Below, one piece after another: positions 42,067-50,851 of a stretch of 64,000 nucleotides of DNA. This DNA is from Plantactinospora sp. BC1 (lineage in GTDB: Bacteria > Actinomycetota > Actinomycetes > Mycobacteriales > Micromonosporaceae): positions 1,488,001 through 1,552,000 of the forward strand of contig NZ_CP028158.1 of assembly GCF_003030345.1 (NCBI RefSeq). The letters are read 5' to 3'. The notes beneath the pieces were generated by a model, which searched no databases, was not told the DNA's origin, and saw nothing but the letters and a program-made list of their open reading frames with translations. The first letter of the stretch is position 1; every line of letters begins with the position of its first letter. Made by a program: the position numbers and the translations under genes.

Positions 42067-42877
42067 CCACCGACTCCCTCCACCCGCTCCGTTCCGGCCG
42101 CCCGCCCCCGGTCGGGTCTTCGAGGTGTGCCAGGAGCAGCCCGGCGACCCGGTCCGGCTGCTCCACACTGGCCAGATGGGCGGCGTCGCCGACCACCCGC
42201 AGCCCGGCGCCGGGAATCCGGTCGACAAGCAGCCGGACGTCCTCGATCGGGATCGCCGGATCGTTCGCGCCCGCGATCACCAGCGTCGGTGCGGTGATCC
42301 GGGCCAGGTCGTCCCGCAGGTCCATCCCGGCGATCGCCTCGCAACAGCCGGCGTACCCCTCGGGTGGGGTGGCGGTGAGCATCGACCGGTACTCGGCGAC
42401 CACCTCCGGCCGGCTCGCCGCGAAGCCCTCGGTGAACCACCGCCGCAGCACCGGCTCGGCGACCGCCTCGACCCCGCCGGCCCGGGTGGCGGCGGCCCGG
42501 TCCCGCCAGCCCTGCGCCGGACCGAGCCGGGCCGAGGTGCAGAGCAGCACCAACCGGTCGATCCGGTCGGCGGCGTTGACGGCCAGCCACATCCCGACCA
42601 TCCCGCCGAGGGAGAGCCCGGCGTACGAGACCCGGGGCACGTCGAGGTCGTCCAGCAGCCGGAGCACGGCGTGCCCGAGATCCGCGATCGAGTACGGGCC
42701 GGCCGGCACGTCGGAGTCACCGTGCCCGAGGTGGTCGTACCGGACCATCCGGTACCGCCGGGTCAGCGCGGGCAGCTGCGGCTGCCACATCGCCCCGGAG
42801 GTGCCGAGCGAACTGCCGAGTACCAGCACCGGCGCGTCGGCCGGCCCGTCGACGCAGGCGTGCAGCCGGGAGGTCAT
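42059..42877 (-). CDS. pcaD: 3-oxoadipate enol-lactonase
   Basis: A 272-residue alpha/beta hydrolase that opens beta-ketoadipate enol-lactone to beta-ketoadipate. VLVLGSSLGTSGAMWQPQLPALTRRYRMVRYDHLGHGDSDVP is typical PcaD; GLSLGGMVGMWLA carries the nucleophilic serine, and the late GDAAHLASVEQPDRV carries the histidine. Its ATG overlaps the pcaB stop (ATGA) and its stop overlaps pcaC by 8 nt, so expression is tightly coupled. Confidence 0.94.
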   Translation of the reverse strand: MTSRLHACVDGPADAPVLVLGSSLGTSGAMWQPQLPALTRRYRMVRYDHLGHGDSDVPAGPYSIADLGHAVLRLLDDLDVPRVSYAGLSLGGMVGMWLAVNAADRIDRLVLLCTSARLGPAQGWRDRAAATRAGGVEAVAEPVLRRWFTEGFAASRPEVVAEYRSMLTATPPEGYAGCCEAIAGMDLRDDLARITAPTLVIAGANDPAIPIEDVRLLVDRIPGAGLRVVGDAAHLASVEQPDRVAGLLLAHLEDPTGGGRPERSGWRESVDG

Positions 42878-44262
42878 CTCGGCTTCTCCGTGTTCGGGTA
42901 CGCCCCGGACGCCCGGTACTCCCGCAGCGCCCGGTCGACGAAGGTGCCGGCCGAGCCGAGCCAGTTGGCCGGATCGAGCGCCCGGTCCAGCTCCGGCTCG
43001 CCGAGCCGGGCCCGTACCGCCGGGTCGGCCAGGAGTGCGGCCCGGAAGTCGGGTGCGGCGGCCGCCCGGGTCAGCACGTCGTGCGCGTCGGCCCGGCCGA
43101 GCGCCGGGGCGAGTCGGGCGGCGACCGCCTCGGCGAGTACCCGGCCGCCGAGCGCGTCGAGGTTGTGCCGCATCCGCTCCGGGCGTACGTCGAGCCGGGA
43201 GAGCAGCCGGGCGATCCGGCTGGCCGCCCCGCCGGCCAGCCGGAGCAGGTCGAGCAGCGGTTCCCACTCGGCGTGCCAGCCGCCGGTGGCCCGTTCGTGC
43301 TCCTGCACGGCGGCGGCGAAGAGCGTGCCGACCAGGTGCGGCCCGCGCCGGGCGGCCGCGCCGAGCAGCACGGCGTCCACCGGGTTGCGTTTGTGCGGCA
43401 TCGCCGATGAGCCGCCCCGGCCCGGACCGCCGCCCTCGGCGACCTCGGCCACCTCGGTCTGGGCGAGCAGCCCGACGTCCAGGCCGATCTTGCCGGCGGC
43501 CGCGAGCAGGCTGCCGAGCGCGGCGGCCAGGTCGAGCAGCGGCTGCCGCCGGGTGTGCCAGGGCAGCGTGGGCGCGGCGAGGCCGAGCCGGGCGGCGAAC
43601 CGGGCGGCCACCTCCGGCCCGGCCGGGCCGAGCGCGGCCAGGGTGCCGACCGCCCCGCCGAGCTGTGCCGGCAGCGCGGACCGGGCGGCGGCGAGTCGGG
43701 TCCGGGCGTCCAGCAGGGCGAGCAGCCAGCCGGCGGCCTTCAGCCCGAAGGTGGTGGGTGCGGCCGCCTGGCCGAGGGTACGGGCCAGCGTCACGGTGTC
43801 CCGGTGTCGCTCGGCGAGCCCGGCGGCGGCGGCGAGTGCGGTGTCGAGCTGGCGCAGCAGCGGCTCACCGGCCCGGCCGGCGACCAGCACCAACGCGCTG
43901 TCCAGCACGTCCTGGCTGGTGGCGCCGTGGTGCACCCAGGGCCGGGCGGCGGCCGGTACCGCCTCGGTGAGCTGGCGGACCAGCGGCACCACCGGGTTGC
44001 CGGCGGCGTCGGCGCCCTCGGCGAGCGCGGCGAGGTCGAACCGGTCGGGATGGCACTGCCCGGCGATCGCCTCGGCGGCCGGCGCCGGCAGCACGCCGCA
44101 GTCGGCGCCCGCCTCGGCGAGCGCCCGCTCCACGTCGAGCAGCGCGGTCAGCAGTGCCCGGTCGGTGAGTTCGGCGTCCACCTCGGCCGCGCCGGAGAGC
44201 CCGGTGAGCAGCCCGGCGCCGGGCGCGGCCGCCTGCTCAGACCGCGAAGAAGACGGTTTCAT
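42874..44262 (-). CDS. pcaB: 3-carboxy-cis,cis-muconate cycloisomerase
   Basis: A 462-residue member of the fumarase/argininosuccinate-lyase superfamily. The signature GGSSAMPHKRNPVDAVL, HHGATSQDVLDSALVL and EWEPLLDLLRLAGGAA match PcaB. It converts beta-carboxy-cis,cis-muconate to gamma-carboxymuconolactone. Its ATG lies 26 nt inside the end of pcaG; no good later start was found, so the longer overlap is accepted. It ends in an ATGA overlap with pcaD. Confidence 0.93.
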   Translation of the reverse strand: MKPSSSRSEQAAAPGAGLLTGLSGAAEVDAELTDRALLTALLDVERALAEAGADCGVLPAPAAEAIAGQCHPDRFDLAALAEGADAAGNPVVPLVRQLTEAVPAAARPWVHHGATSQDVLDSALVLVAGRAGEPLLRQLDTALAAAAGLAERHRDTVTLARTLGQAAAPTTFGLKAAGWLLALLDARTRLAAARSALPAQLGGAVGTLAALGPAGPEVAARFAARLGLAAPTLPWHTRRQPLLDLAAALGSLLAAAGKIGLDVGLLAQTEVAEVAEGGGPGRGGSSAMPHKRNPVDAVLLGAAARRGPHLVGTLFAAAVQEHERATGGWHAEWEPLLDLLRLAGGAASRIARLLSRLDVRPERMRHNLDALGGRVLAEAVAARLAPALGRADAHDVLTRAAAAPDFRAALLADPAVRARLGEPELDRALDPANWLGSAGTFVDRALREYRASGAYPNTEKPR

Positions 44263-44902
44263 CCGGGCCCTGTAGGTGGATGTCGAAGCGGAAGCCGTCC
44301 GGGGCCGGCCGGGCCACCAGGGTGGCGCGGCGGGCCGGGTCGATCGAGCCGAGCACCGGGTCGGCGGCGTTCGCCGCCTCCTCGTCCGGGAAGTAGAGCC
44401 GGGTCACCAGCCGGTGCAGCAGGCCGCGCGCGAAGATCGACAGGTTCAGGTGCGGTGCCTCGGTCTCACCGTCCGGGCCGGGCAGGGCACCGGGCCTGAG
44501 GGTACGGATCTCGTACCGGCCGTCGGGGTCGGTGGCGCTGCGGCCGAAGCCACGGAATCCGGGTACCGACGGCGGGCGGGCGCCCCGGGGGTCGTCCGGA
44601 TGGTCGAACCGGCCGTCCGGATCCGCCTGCCAGGTCTCCACCAGCGCGTCCGGCACCGCCTCACCGGCGCCGTCGAAGATCTGGCCGCGGATCCAGATCG
44701 CCCCGGGGGTCCCGTCCGGCACCACGTCCGGGCCGTCCGGCCAGAGCAGGCCGATGTGCAGGTACGGCCCGACCGTCTGCGCGGGCGTCGAGCCGAGCGG
44801 CGGCGTCGGGGCCAGCGCCGCCGTGGCGGCCGGCTCGGCGGAGGTGTCGACGGCCGGGCCGGTACCGAAGGTCGGGCTCAGGTCGGTGTGCCGCTCAGTC
44901 AT
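44237..44902 (-). CDS. pcaG: Protocatechuate 3,4-dioxygenase alpha subunit
   Basis: A 221-residue intradiol-dioxygenase alpha subunit. STPAQTVGPYLHIGLLWP, the beta-barrel core IWIRGQIFDGAGEAVPDALVETWQADPDGRFDH and LNLSIFARGLLHRLVTRLYFPDE identify it. The N-terminal 30 residues are a Thr/Ala/Pro-rich extension. The alpha subunit lacks the full iron ligand set and pairs with PcaH. Its start overlaps the pcaH stop by 8 nt, which fits equal production of the two subunits. Confidence 0.94.
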   Translation of the reverse strand: MTERHTDLSPTFGTGPAVDTSAEPAATAALAPTPPLGSTPAQTVGPYLHIGLLWPDGPDVVPDGTPGAIWIRGQIFDGAGEAVPDALVETWQADPDGRFDHPDDPRGARPPSVPGFRGFGRSATDPDGRYEIRTLRPGALPGPDGETEAPHLNLSIFARGLLHRLVTRLYFPDEEAANAADPVLGSIDPARRATLVARPAPDGFRFDIHLQGPDETVFFAV

Positions 44903-45704
44903 CGTCCTCGCCGTCCTCGAAGGGGGTGGCCTCCCGGCCGCGCAGTACCAGGTCGAACTCGAAGCCGAGCGCCCACTCCGGCTCGGTCACCGAGTGGTCG
45001 TAGCGGGAGATCAGCCGCTCCCGGGCCAGCGGGTCACGGACCGAGTTGAAGACCGGGTCCTGGAAGAAGAGCGGATCGCCGGGGAAGTACATCTGGGTGA
45101 CGAGCCGCTGGGTGAACGCCTGGCCGAAGAGGGAGAAGTGGATGTGCGCCGGCCGCCAGGCGTTGGGGTGGTTCCGCCAGGGGTAGGCGCCCGGTTGCAC
45201 GGTGACGAACCGGTAGTGGCCGTCGGCGTCGGTCAGGGTCCGGCCCACCCCGGTGAAGTTCGGGTCGAGCGGTGCCGGCCAGTTGTCGACCGCGTGCCGG
45301 TACCGCCCGGCCGCGTTCGGCTGCCAGATCTCCACCAGGGTGTTCGGCACCGGCCGGCCGTTGCCGTCCAGCACCCGGCCGTGCACGATGATCCGCTGGC
45401 CGAGCGGCTCCCCGGCGTGCTGCCGGGTCAGGTCGTGGTCCAGGTCGCCGAGCCGGCCCTCCCCGAGCAGCGGCCCGGTGACCTCGGTCAGCCGCTGCGG
45501 CAACAGGGCCAGCGGCTGCTTCGGGGCGCGCAGGTTGGTGGAGCCGTAGTCGGGGAAGAGCAGCGGCGGGTGGGTGTCCGGGTCGTCGTGCCGGTAGCGG
45601 GGCAGCACCAGCCGGCCGGCGCGGGTCGGGCCGGCGGTGCTGCCGGTCGCCGCGTCGACGGTCGGCAGGTCGGGGTCCGCGGAACGGATGTGCTCGGTGG
45701 TCAT
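44895..45704 (-). CDS. pcaH: Protocatechuate 3,4-dioxygenase beta subunit
   Basis: A 269-residue catalytic subunit. The four non-haem Fe(III) ligands are present with family spacing: Y135 (GRYRH), Y174 (GAYPW), H187 and H189 (RPAHIHFSLFG). The 39 and 13 residue intervals match P. putida PcaH. It cleaves the protocatechuate ring between the hydroxyls to beta-carboxymuconate. The ATG has GGAGGACGG upstream. It lies 13 nt behind pcaF. Confidence 0.95.
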   Translation of the reverse strand: MTTEHIRSADPDLPTVDAATGSTAGPTRAGRLVLPRYRHDDPDTHPPLLFPDYGSTNLRAPKQPLALLPQRLTEVTGPLLGEGRLGDLDHDLTRQHAGEPLGQRIIVHGRVLDGNGRPVPNTLVEIWQPNAAGRYRHAVDNWPAPLDPNFTGVGRTLTDADGHYRFVTVQPGAYPWRNHPNAWRPAHIHFSLFGQAFTQRLVTQMYFPGDPLFFQDPVFNSVRDPLARERLISRYDHSVTEPEWALGFEFDLVLRGREATPFEDGEDDD

Positions 45705-45717
45705 GGCCGTCCTCCGG

Positions 45718-46902
45718 TCAGGCTTCCAGTACGACGGCCAGGCCCTGGCCGACGCCGATGCAGATGGCGGCGAGGCCCAGCCCACCACCACGGCGGTGCA
45801 GTTGCCAGGCGAGCGAGCCGAGGATGCGTGAGCCGGACGAGCCGAGCGGGTGGCCGAGGGCGATCGCCCCGCCCTGCGGGTTCACGATCTCGGGGTCGAG
45901 TTCCTTCCACTGGGCCAGGCAGGCCAGCGACTGGGCCGCGAACGCCTCGTTCAGCTCCACCACGGCCAGGTCCGACCAGCCGATGCCGGCGCGCCGCAGC
46001 GCCTCCTCGGCGGCGCGTACCGGGCCGATCCCGAACAGTTGCGGTTCGATGCCGACCACGGCGCGGGAGACGATCCGGGCCAGCGGGGTCCGGCCGGCCG
46101 CCTCGGCACCGGCCCGGTCGGCGAGCAGCAGCGCGCTCGCCCCGTCGTTGAGCGGGGAGGAGTTGCCGGCGGTTACCGTGCCGTCCTGCCGGAACACCGG
46201 CTTGAGCCGGGCCAGCGCCTCGGTGCTGGTGCCCGGCCGGATGCTCTCGTCGGTCTCCAACTCGGTGCCGGGTACCGCGCTCACCTCGTCGGCGTACGCC
46301 CCGGCGGCCCAGGCCTGCGCGGCGAGCCGCTGGCTGCGTACGGCGAAGGCGTCCTGCTCGGCGCGGGAGATCCCGTACCGCTCGGCGAGGATCTCGGTGC
46401 ACTCGCCGAGCGAGGCGGTCCACTCGGCCGGCATCGCCGGGTTGACCATCCGCCAGCCGAGGGTGGTGGAGTGCAACGTCTCGTGCCCGCGCGGATAGCC
46501 GGTCTCGGGCTTCGGCAGTACCCAGGGTGCCCGGGTCATCGACTCGACGCCACCGGCGACGCAGATCGAGGCGTCGCCGACCGCGATCGCCCGGGCGGCG
46601 CCGATCACCGCCTCCAGGCCGGAGCCGCAGAGCCGGTTGACGGTCGCGCCGGGCACGGTCGGCGGGAGCCCGGCGAGCAGGACCGCCATCCGGGCCACGT
46701 CGCGGTTCTCCTCGCCGGCACCGTTGGCGTTGCCGAGCAGTACGTCGTCGATCCGGGCCGGGTCGAGGTCGGGGCTGCGCCGGGTCAGCTCGCGCAGTAC
46801 GTGCGCGGCGAGGTCGTCGGGGCGTACTCCGGCGAGGGCGCCGCCGTACCGGCCGATCGGGGTGCGTACGGCGTCGAGGACGTACACGTCGTTGGTCACC
46901 AT
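45718..46902 (-). CDS. pcaF: Beta-ketoadipyl-CoA thiolase
   Basis: A 394-residue thiolase with nucleophile C92 (NRLCGSGLEAV), H351 (GGAIALGHPLG) and C381 (CIGVGQG). YVLDAVRTPIGRYGGALAGVRPDDLAAH and SMTRAPWVLPKPE are the phrases of beta-ketoadipyl-CoA thiolases, which give succinyl-CoA and acetyl-CoA. AAGGAGAC precedes the ATG. It is the first gene of the pca operon. The CoA-transferase (PcaI/PcaJ) that would make its substrate is not in this window. Confidence 0.9.
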   Translation of the reverse strand: MVTNDVYVLDAVRTPIGRYGGALAGVRPDDLAAHVLRELTRRSPDLDPARIDDVLLGNANGAGEENRDVARMAVLLAGLPPTVPGATVNRLCGSGLEAVIGAARAIAVGDASICVAGGVESMTRAPWVLPKPETGYPRGHETLHSTTLGWRMVNPAMPAEWTASLGECTEILAERYGISRAEQDAFAVRSQRLAAQAWAAGAYADEVSAVPGTELETDESIRPGTSTEALARLKPVFRQDGTVTAGNSSPLNDGASALLLADRAGAEAAGRTPLARIVSRAVVGIEPQLFGIGPVRAAEEALRRAGIGWSDLAVVELNEAFAAQSLACLAQWKELDPEIVNPQGGAIALGHPLGSSGSRILGSLAWQLHRRGGGLGLAAICIGVGQGLAVVLEA

Positions 46903-47257
46903 GTCTCCTTACTGCCGGGGTCGCCGGGTCGGTCCGACGCTACCGGCGGTCGTCGTCATGGGCCCCCTCGACGCGTCCGGTCCACCGGTCAACGCCCGTT
47001 CGACATGCGGACTCCCGTGCTTATGACGAACGTAATCCCCGCCTCCGGATCCGTCAACGAGGTCCCGGTGCCGCTCGGCGCAGCGCCCGGTGCCGTTGCG
47101 GATAAGTTGCGGGGCGCTGGTTGACGTGAACTCGGTCACTGTGCCAACGTTCCAAATGAGAACATTCGTTCGGCTAGCGACCACCACCACCCCTCAGGGC
47201 TCCTTCGGGAGCCTTTCAGCCCGGTCCCGACAGGACCGCCGGACGCCGGGAGACCCG
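46903..47257. promoter_or_regulatory. Divergent control region, pca operon / aromatic-acid importer
   Basis: This 355-nt region has no gene. It contains GTTCG/CGAAC half-sites at 46997-47002 (CGTTCG), 47027-47032 (CGAACG) and GAACATTCGTTC at 47160-47171, the kind of elements bound by IclR regulators. A plus-strand TTGACG (47121-47126) with CAACGT 18 nt later is a weak promoter candidate for the importer. The exact operators are not established. Confidence 0.45.
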
Positions 47258-48220
47258 ATGCGCCGTCTCGCCGCCACCAGCACCGCCGTTGCCGCCCTCC
47301 TCGCCGTCGCCGCCTGCGGATCCTCGTCCGACGACCCCGCCGGGGGCGGATCCGGCGGCGTGGACCGGGTGAAGGTCGGTGCGATCCCCATCGTGGACGT
47401 CGCCCCGCTGCACCTGGGCATCGCGAAGGGCTTCTTCAAGGAGCAGAACATCGAGGTCGAGGTGGTCAACACCACCGGCGGCTCCATCGCGGTGACCGGC
47501 GTGGTCAGTGGTCAGTTCGACTTCGCCTTCGGCAACGTCGTCTCGCTGATCACCGCCCGCTCGCAGAGGATCCCGGTCAAGGCGATCACGGTGGGGAACT
47601 CCTCCACCGGCAAGCCCGGCGCGGACTTCGGCGGCGTCGTGGTACCGCCGGACAGCCCGATCACCGACGCGGCCGGCCTGGCCGGCAAGAACATCGCGAT
47701 CAACAACCTGAACAACATCACCGACACCACCACCCGGGCCTCGATCCGCAAGGCCGGCGGCGACCCGTCGAACATCAAGTGGACCGAACTGCCCTTCCCG
47801 GACATGCCGGCGGCGGTGCTGGGCAAGCGGGTCGACGCGGCCATGGTCGTCGAGCCGTTCTTCACCATCGCGCAGAACCAGGGCGCCCGGGTCGTGGCCT
47901 ACAACTTCGCCGAGGCCATCCCGAACATGACGGTGGCGGCCTACTTCTCCACCGAGCAGACCATCGCGCAGAAGGCCGACCTGACCGGGCGGTTCAAGAC
48001 CGCGATGGAGACCTCGCTGAAGTACGCCCAGGAGCACCCGGACGAGGCCCGCCAGGTGCTCCAGACGTACACCAAGATCGAGCCGGCGGTGGCCGCGAAG
48101 ATCACTCTGCCGGCCTGGCCCGCCGAGATCAACCGCGAGTCGGTGCAGACCCTGGCGGACCTGATGCTGACCGACGGGCTGCTCAAGGAGAAGGTCGACG
48201 TCGCGGAACTGCTCCCGTGA
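47258..48220 (+). CDS. NMT1/SsuA-type substrate-binding lipoprotein
   Basis: A 320-residue lipoprotein with lipobox VAAC (C20). DRVKVGAIPIVDVAPLHLGIAKGFFKEQNIEVEVVNTTGG and SGQFDFAFGNVVSLITA, then GLAGKNIAINNLNNITDTTTRASI, place it in the NMT1/SsuA/TauA group, whose members bind sulfonates, thiamine precursors or aromatic acids. Position, divergent from pca genes and ahead of a benzoylformate-decarboxylase-like gene, suggests an aromatic acid such as a hydroxyphenylglyoxylate or hydroxymandelate. GGGAGA precedes the ATG. Its stop overlaps the permease GTG by 4 nt. Confidence 0.88.
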   Translation: MRRLAATSTAVAALLAVAACGSSSDDPAGGGSGGVDRVKVGAIPIVDVAPLHLGIAKGFFKEQNIEVEVVNTTGGSIAVTGVVSGQFDFAFGNVVSLITARSQRIPVKAITVGNSSTGKPGADFGGVVVPPDSPITDAAGLAGKNIAINNLNNITDTTTRASIRKAGGDPSNIKWTELPFPDMPAAVLGKRVDAAMVVEPFFTIAQNQGARVVAYNFAEAIPNMTVAAYFSTEQTIAQKADLTGRFKTAMETSLKYAQEHPDEARQVLQTYTKIEPAVAAKITLPAWPAEINRESVQTLADLMLTDGLLKEKVDVAELLP

Positions 48221-49068
48221 CCCGAGCCGCCACCGTGCCACCGCCCGCCGCGACCGCACCGGCCCCGGCCGGCCGGTCCGGCGGGACCGGCCGGCCGCGC
48301 GGCGACACCGCCCTGCTCGGACTGCTCGGCTTCGCCGCCTTCCTGCTCGTGCTGGAACTGGTGCCGAGGCTGGGCCTGGTCTCGGCGAACTACCTGCCAC
48401 CGACCAGCGAGATCGCGGTCGCCCTCGGCGAACTGCTCGGCGAGTCCCGGTTCTGGACGGCCGTCGCCGACACGCTGCGCGGCTGGTTCCTCGGCCTGGC
48501 GATCGCGGTCGCCCTCGGCGTGGTGGTCGGCTTCGTCCTCGGCACCGTGCCGGTGCTGCGCGAGTTCACCGCCTCGACCGTCGAGTTCCTCCGGCCGATC
48601 CCCTCGGTCGCGCTGATCCCGCTCGCCGTGCTGCTCTTCGGCACCGACCTGCGCTCGGTACTGCTCCTGGTGGTCTACGCCGCGTTCTGGCAGGTACTCG
48701 TCCAGGTGCTCTACGGCGTCCGGGACGTCGACCCGGTCGCCCGGGACACCGCGTACACCTTCCGGCTCAGCCGGTGGGCCCGGATCCGGCACCTGCTCTG
48801 GCCGACCGCCCTGCCGTACCTGCTGACCGGGGTACGACTCGCCGCCGCCGTGGCGCTGATCCTGGCGATCACCGCCGAACTGATCGTCGGCGCCCCGGGG
48901 CTGGGCAACGAGATCAACCGGGCCCAGTCCGGCGGCGCCGTCGACACGATGTACGCCCTGATCATCGTCACCGGCCTGCTCGGGGTGGCGGTCAACGTGC
49001 TGGCCCGGCGCCTCGAACGCGCGGTGCTCTCCTGGCACCCCTCGGTACGCGGCGAGGGCACCCGGTGA
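48217..49068 (+). CDS. ABC transporter permease 1 (SsuC-type)
   Basis: A 283-residue BPD-type permease with about six membrane segments. The coupling motif region DPVARDTAYTFRLSRWARIRHLLWPTALPYLLTGVRLAAAVAL is the EAA loop typical of SsuC/TauC. A Pro/Ala-rich cytoplasmic N-terminus of about 30 residues precedes the first segment. Its GTG overlaps the binding-protein stop and its stop overlaps the next permease start (GTGA in both cases). Confidence 0.9.
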   Translation: MTRAATVPPPAATAPAPAGRSGGTGRPRGDTALLGLLGFAAFLLVLELVPRLGLVSANYLPPTSEIAVALGELLGESRFWTAVADTLRGWFLGLAIAVALGVVVGFVLGTVPVLREFTASTVEFLRPIPSVALIPLAVLLFGTDLRSVLLLVVYAAFWQVLVQVLYGVRDVDPVARDTAYTFRLSRWARIRHLLWPTALPYLLTGVRLAAAVALILAITAELIVGAPGLGNEINRAQSGGAVDTMYALIIVTGLLGVAVNVLARRLERAVLSWHPSVRGEGTR

Positions 49069-49976
49069 AAGGTGACGTGCGGCCAGTGAGCGGTGACGTG
49101 CGGCCGGTGAGCGGTGACGCACGGTCGGTGAGCGGTGACGTGCTCCGCCGACCGGGGGCGGGCCGGGGGCGACGGATCGGGGCGGCCATCGGCCGGGCCC
49201 TGTGGTGGAGCGCCGCCGTCTTCGGCCTGCCGTTCGGGCTGCTCGCCCTCTGGTGGGTGCTCTCCGCCGACAGCGAGACCTTCTACCTGCCGCCGCTGTC
49301 GGAGATCCTGGCCAGCTTCGACGACGTCTGGTGGCACAGCGACCGGCTCCGCGCCGACGTGCTACCGAGCCTGCTGCGGCTCGCCGCCGGCTTCCTGCTC
49401 GCGGTCGCCGTCGGCGTCGGGCTCGGCGTCCTGATCGGCTCCTTCCGGCGGGTCCGCGCCTTCTGCGAGCCGGTGCTGGAATTCCTCCGGGCCATCCCGC
49501 CGCCGGTGCTGGTGCCGGTGCTGATGCTCTTCGCCGGCTTCGGCAACACCATGAAGGTGCTGGTGGTGCTCTCCGGCTGCGTCTGGCCGATCCTGCTCAA
49601 CACGGTGGAGGGGGTGCGGGCGGTCGACGAGGTGCTGGCCGAGACCTGCCGCTGCTACGGCATCCGTGGCCCGGCCCGGCTCTGGCACCTGGTGGTCCGG
49701 TCCGCCTCCCCGCAGATCGTCACCGGCCTGCGCCAGGCCCTATCGGTCGGCATCATCCTGATGGTGATCAGCGAGATGTTCGCCGCGAACAACGGGCTCG
49801 GCTTCACCATCATCCAGTTCCAGCGGACCTTCGCGGTCACCGACATGTGGACCGGAATCCTGCTGCTGGGTCTGCTCGGCTTCCTGCTCGCCATGCTGCT
49901 GCGGCTCTTCGAGCGGTCGGCCCTGCGCTGGTACCTCGGCCTGCGGCACTCCCAACGAGACGATGGGCAGCGATGA
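49065..49976 (+). CDS. ABC transporter permease 2 (SsuC-type) with repetitive N-terminus
   Basis: A 303-residue permease from the GTG that overlaps the previous stop. The EAA loop (EVLAETCRCYGIRGPARLWHLVVRSASPQIVTGLRQALSVGI) is intact and about six membrane segments follow. The N-terminal residues 3-26 are three to four tandem 7-residue units (GDVRPVS) from a 21-bp DNA repeat; several internal GTGs could also serve as starts. Having two different permeases implies a heterodimer. Its stop overlaps the ATPase ATG. Confidence 0.88.
   Translation: MKGDVRPVSGDVRPVSGDARSVSGDVLRRPGAGRGRRIGAAIGRALWWSAAVFGLPFGLLALWWVLSADSETFYLPPLSEILASFDDVWWHSDRLRADVLPSLLRLAAGFLLAVAVGVGLGVLIGSFRRVRAFCEPVLEFLRAIPPPVLVPVLMLFAGFGNTMKVLVVLSGCVWPILLNTVEGVRAVDEVLAETCRCYGIRGPARLWHLVVRSASPQIVTGLRQALSVGIILMVISEMFAANNGLGFTIIQFQRTFAVTDMWTGILLLGLLGFLLAMLLRLFERSALRWYLGLRHSQRDDGQR
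49071..49142 (+). repeat. 21-bp tandem repeat in permease 2
   Basis: Units start at 49071, 49092 and 49113, with a partial fourth at 49134. Each opens with GGTGACG and ends with GTGAGC. The period is a multiple of three, so the frame is kept and each unit adds GDVRPVS-like residues to the permease N-terminus. Confidence 0.85.
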
Positions 49977-50851
49977 ACCCGACAGATCCCCGCCAGGGCG
50001 GCACCGAGGCACTGCTCGACGTCCGCGCACTGCGCAAGGTGTACAGCGGGCGCGGGCGGTCGGTCGAGGCGGTCCGGGACCTCACCTTCTCCGTCGGTGC
50101 CGGCGAACTCGTCTGCGTGGTCGGCCCCTCCGGCGCCGGCAAGACCACCCTGCTCAAGTGCATCGCCGGCCTGCTCCCACCGACCTCCGGCGAACTGCTC
50201 CTGGAGGGCGCGCCCGTGCAGGGTCCGTCGCCGGGCATGGCCGTGGTCTTCCAGGAGTACGGCCGCAGCCTCTTCCCGTGGATGACGGTGCAGCGCAACG
50301 TCGAGCTGCCGCTGAAGCAGAAGAAGCACCTGACCCGGTCCCGCCGGCAGGAACTCGTGCAGGAGGCGCTCGCCGCCGTCGGCCTCGGCGACGTGCCGGG
50401 CGCCTATCCGTGGCAGCTCTCCGGCGGCATGCAGCAGCGGGTGGCGCTGGCCCGTGCGGTCGCGTACGAGCCGCACATCCTGCTGATGGACGAGCCGTTC
50501 GCCGCCGTCGACGCGCAGACCCGGGCCGACCTGGAGGACCTGGTCCGGTCGCTGTGGCGGCGGCTCGGCGTGACCATCCTCTTCGTCACGCACGACATCG
50601 ACGAGGCGGTCTACCTCGGCCAGCGGGTACTGGTGCTCTCCGGCTCGCCGACCGTGGTCCTCGACGACGTGGCGATCGACCTGCCGGCCGAGCGGGACCA
50701 GCTCGGTACCCGCTCGTCGGCCCGCTTCGCCGAACTGCGGGCCCAGGTGTTCGGCCAGATCCAGCGGGCCAAGAGCGGCTGGAGCACCGGCACCGGGCCG
50801 GCCGACGGGAAAACGCCGGCCCGCCAGCCAACGGACGCGGGAAGCCGATGA
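49973..50851 (+). CDS. ABC transporter ATPase (SsuB/TauB-type)
   Basis: A 292-residue ATPase. Walker A GPSGAGKT is at 51-58, the Q-loop FQEYGRSLFPW follows, the signature is QLSGGMQQRVALARA, Walker B is ILLMDEPFAAVD and the H-loop FVTHDIDEA. It energises uptake through the two permeases. The last 30 residues are polar and variable. It overlaps both neighbours by ATGA, so importer and decarboxylase are one translational unit. Confidence 0.93.
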   Translation: MNPTDPRQGGTEALLDVRALRKVYSGRGRSVEAVRDLTFSVGAGELVCVVGPSGAGKTTLLKCIAGLLPPTSGELLLEGAPVQGPSPGMAVVFQEYGRSLFPWMTVQRNVELPLKQKKHLTRSRRQELVQEALAAVGLGDVPGAYPWQLSGGMQQRVALARAVAYEPHILLMDEPFAAVDAQTRADLEDLVRSLWRRLGVTILFVTHDIDEAVYLGQRVLVLSGSPTVVLDDVAIDLPAERDQLGTRSSARFAELRAQVFGQIQRAKSGWSTGTGPADGKTPARQPTDAGSR

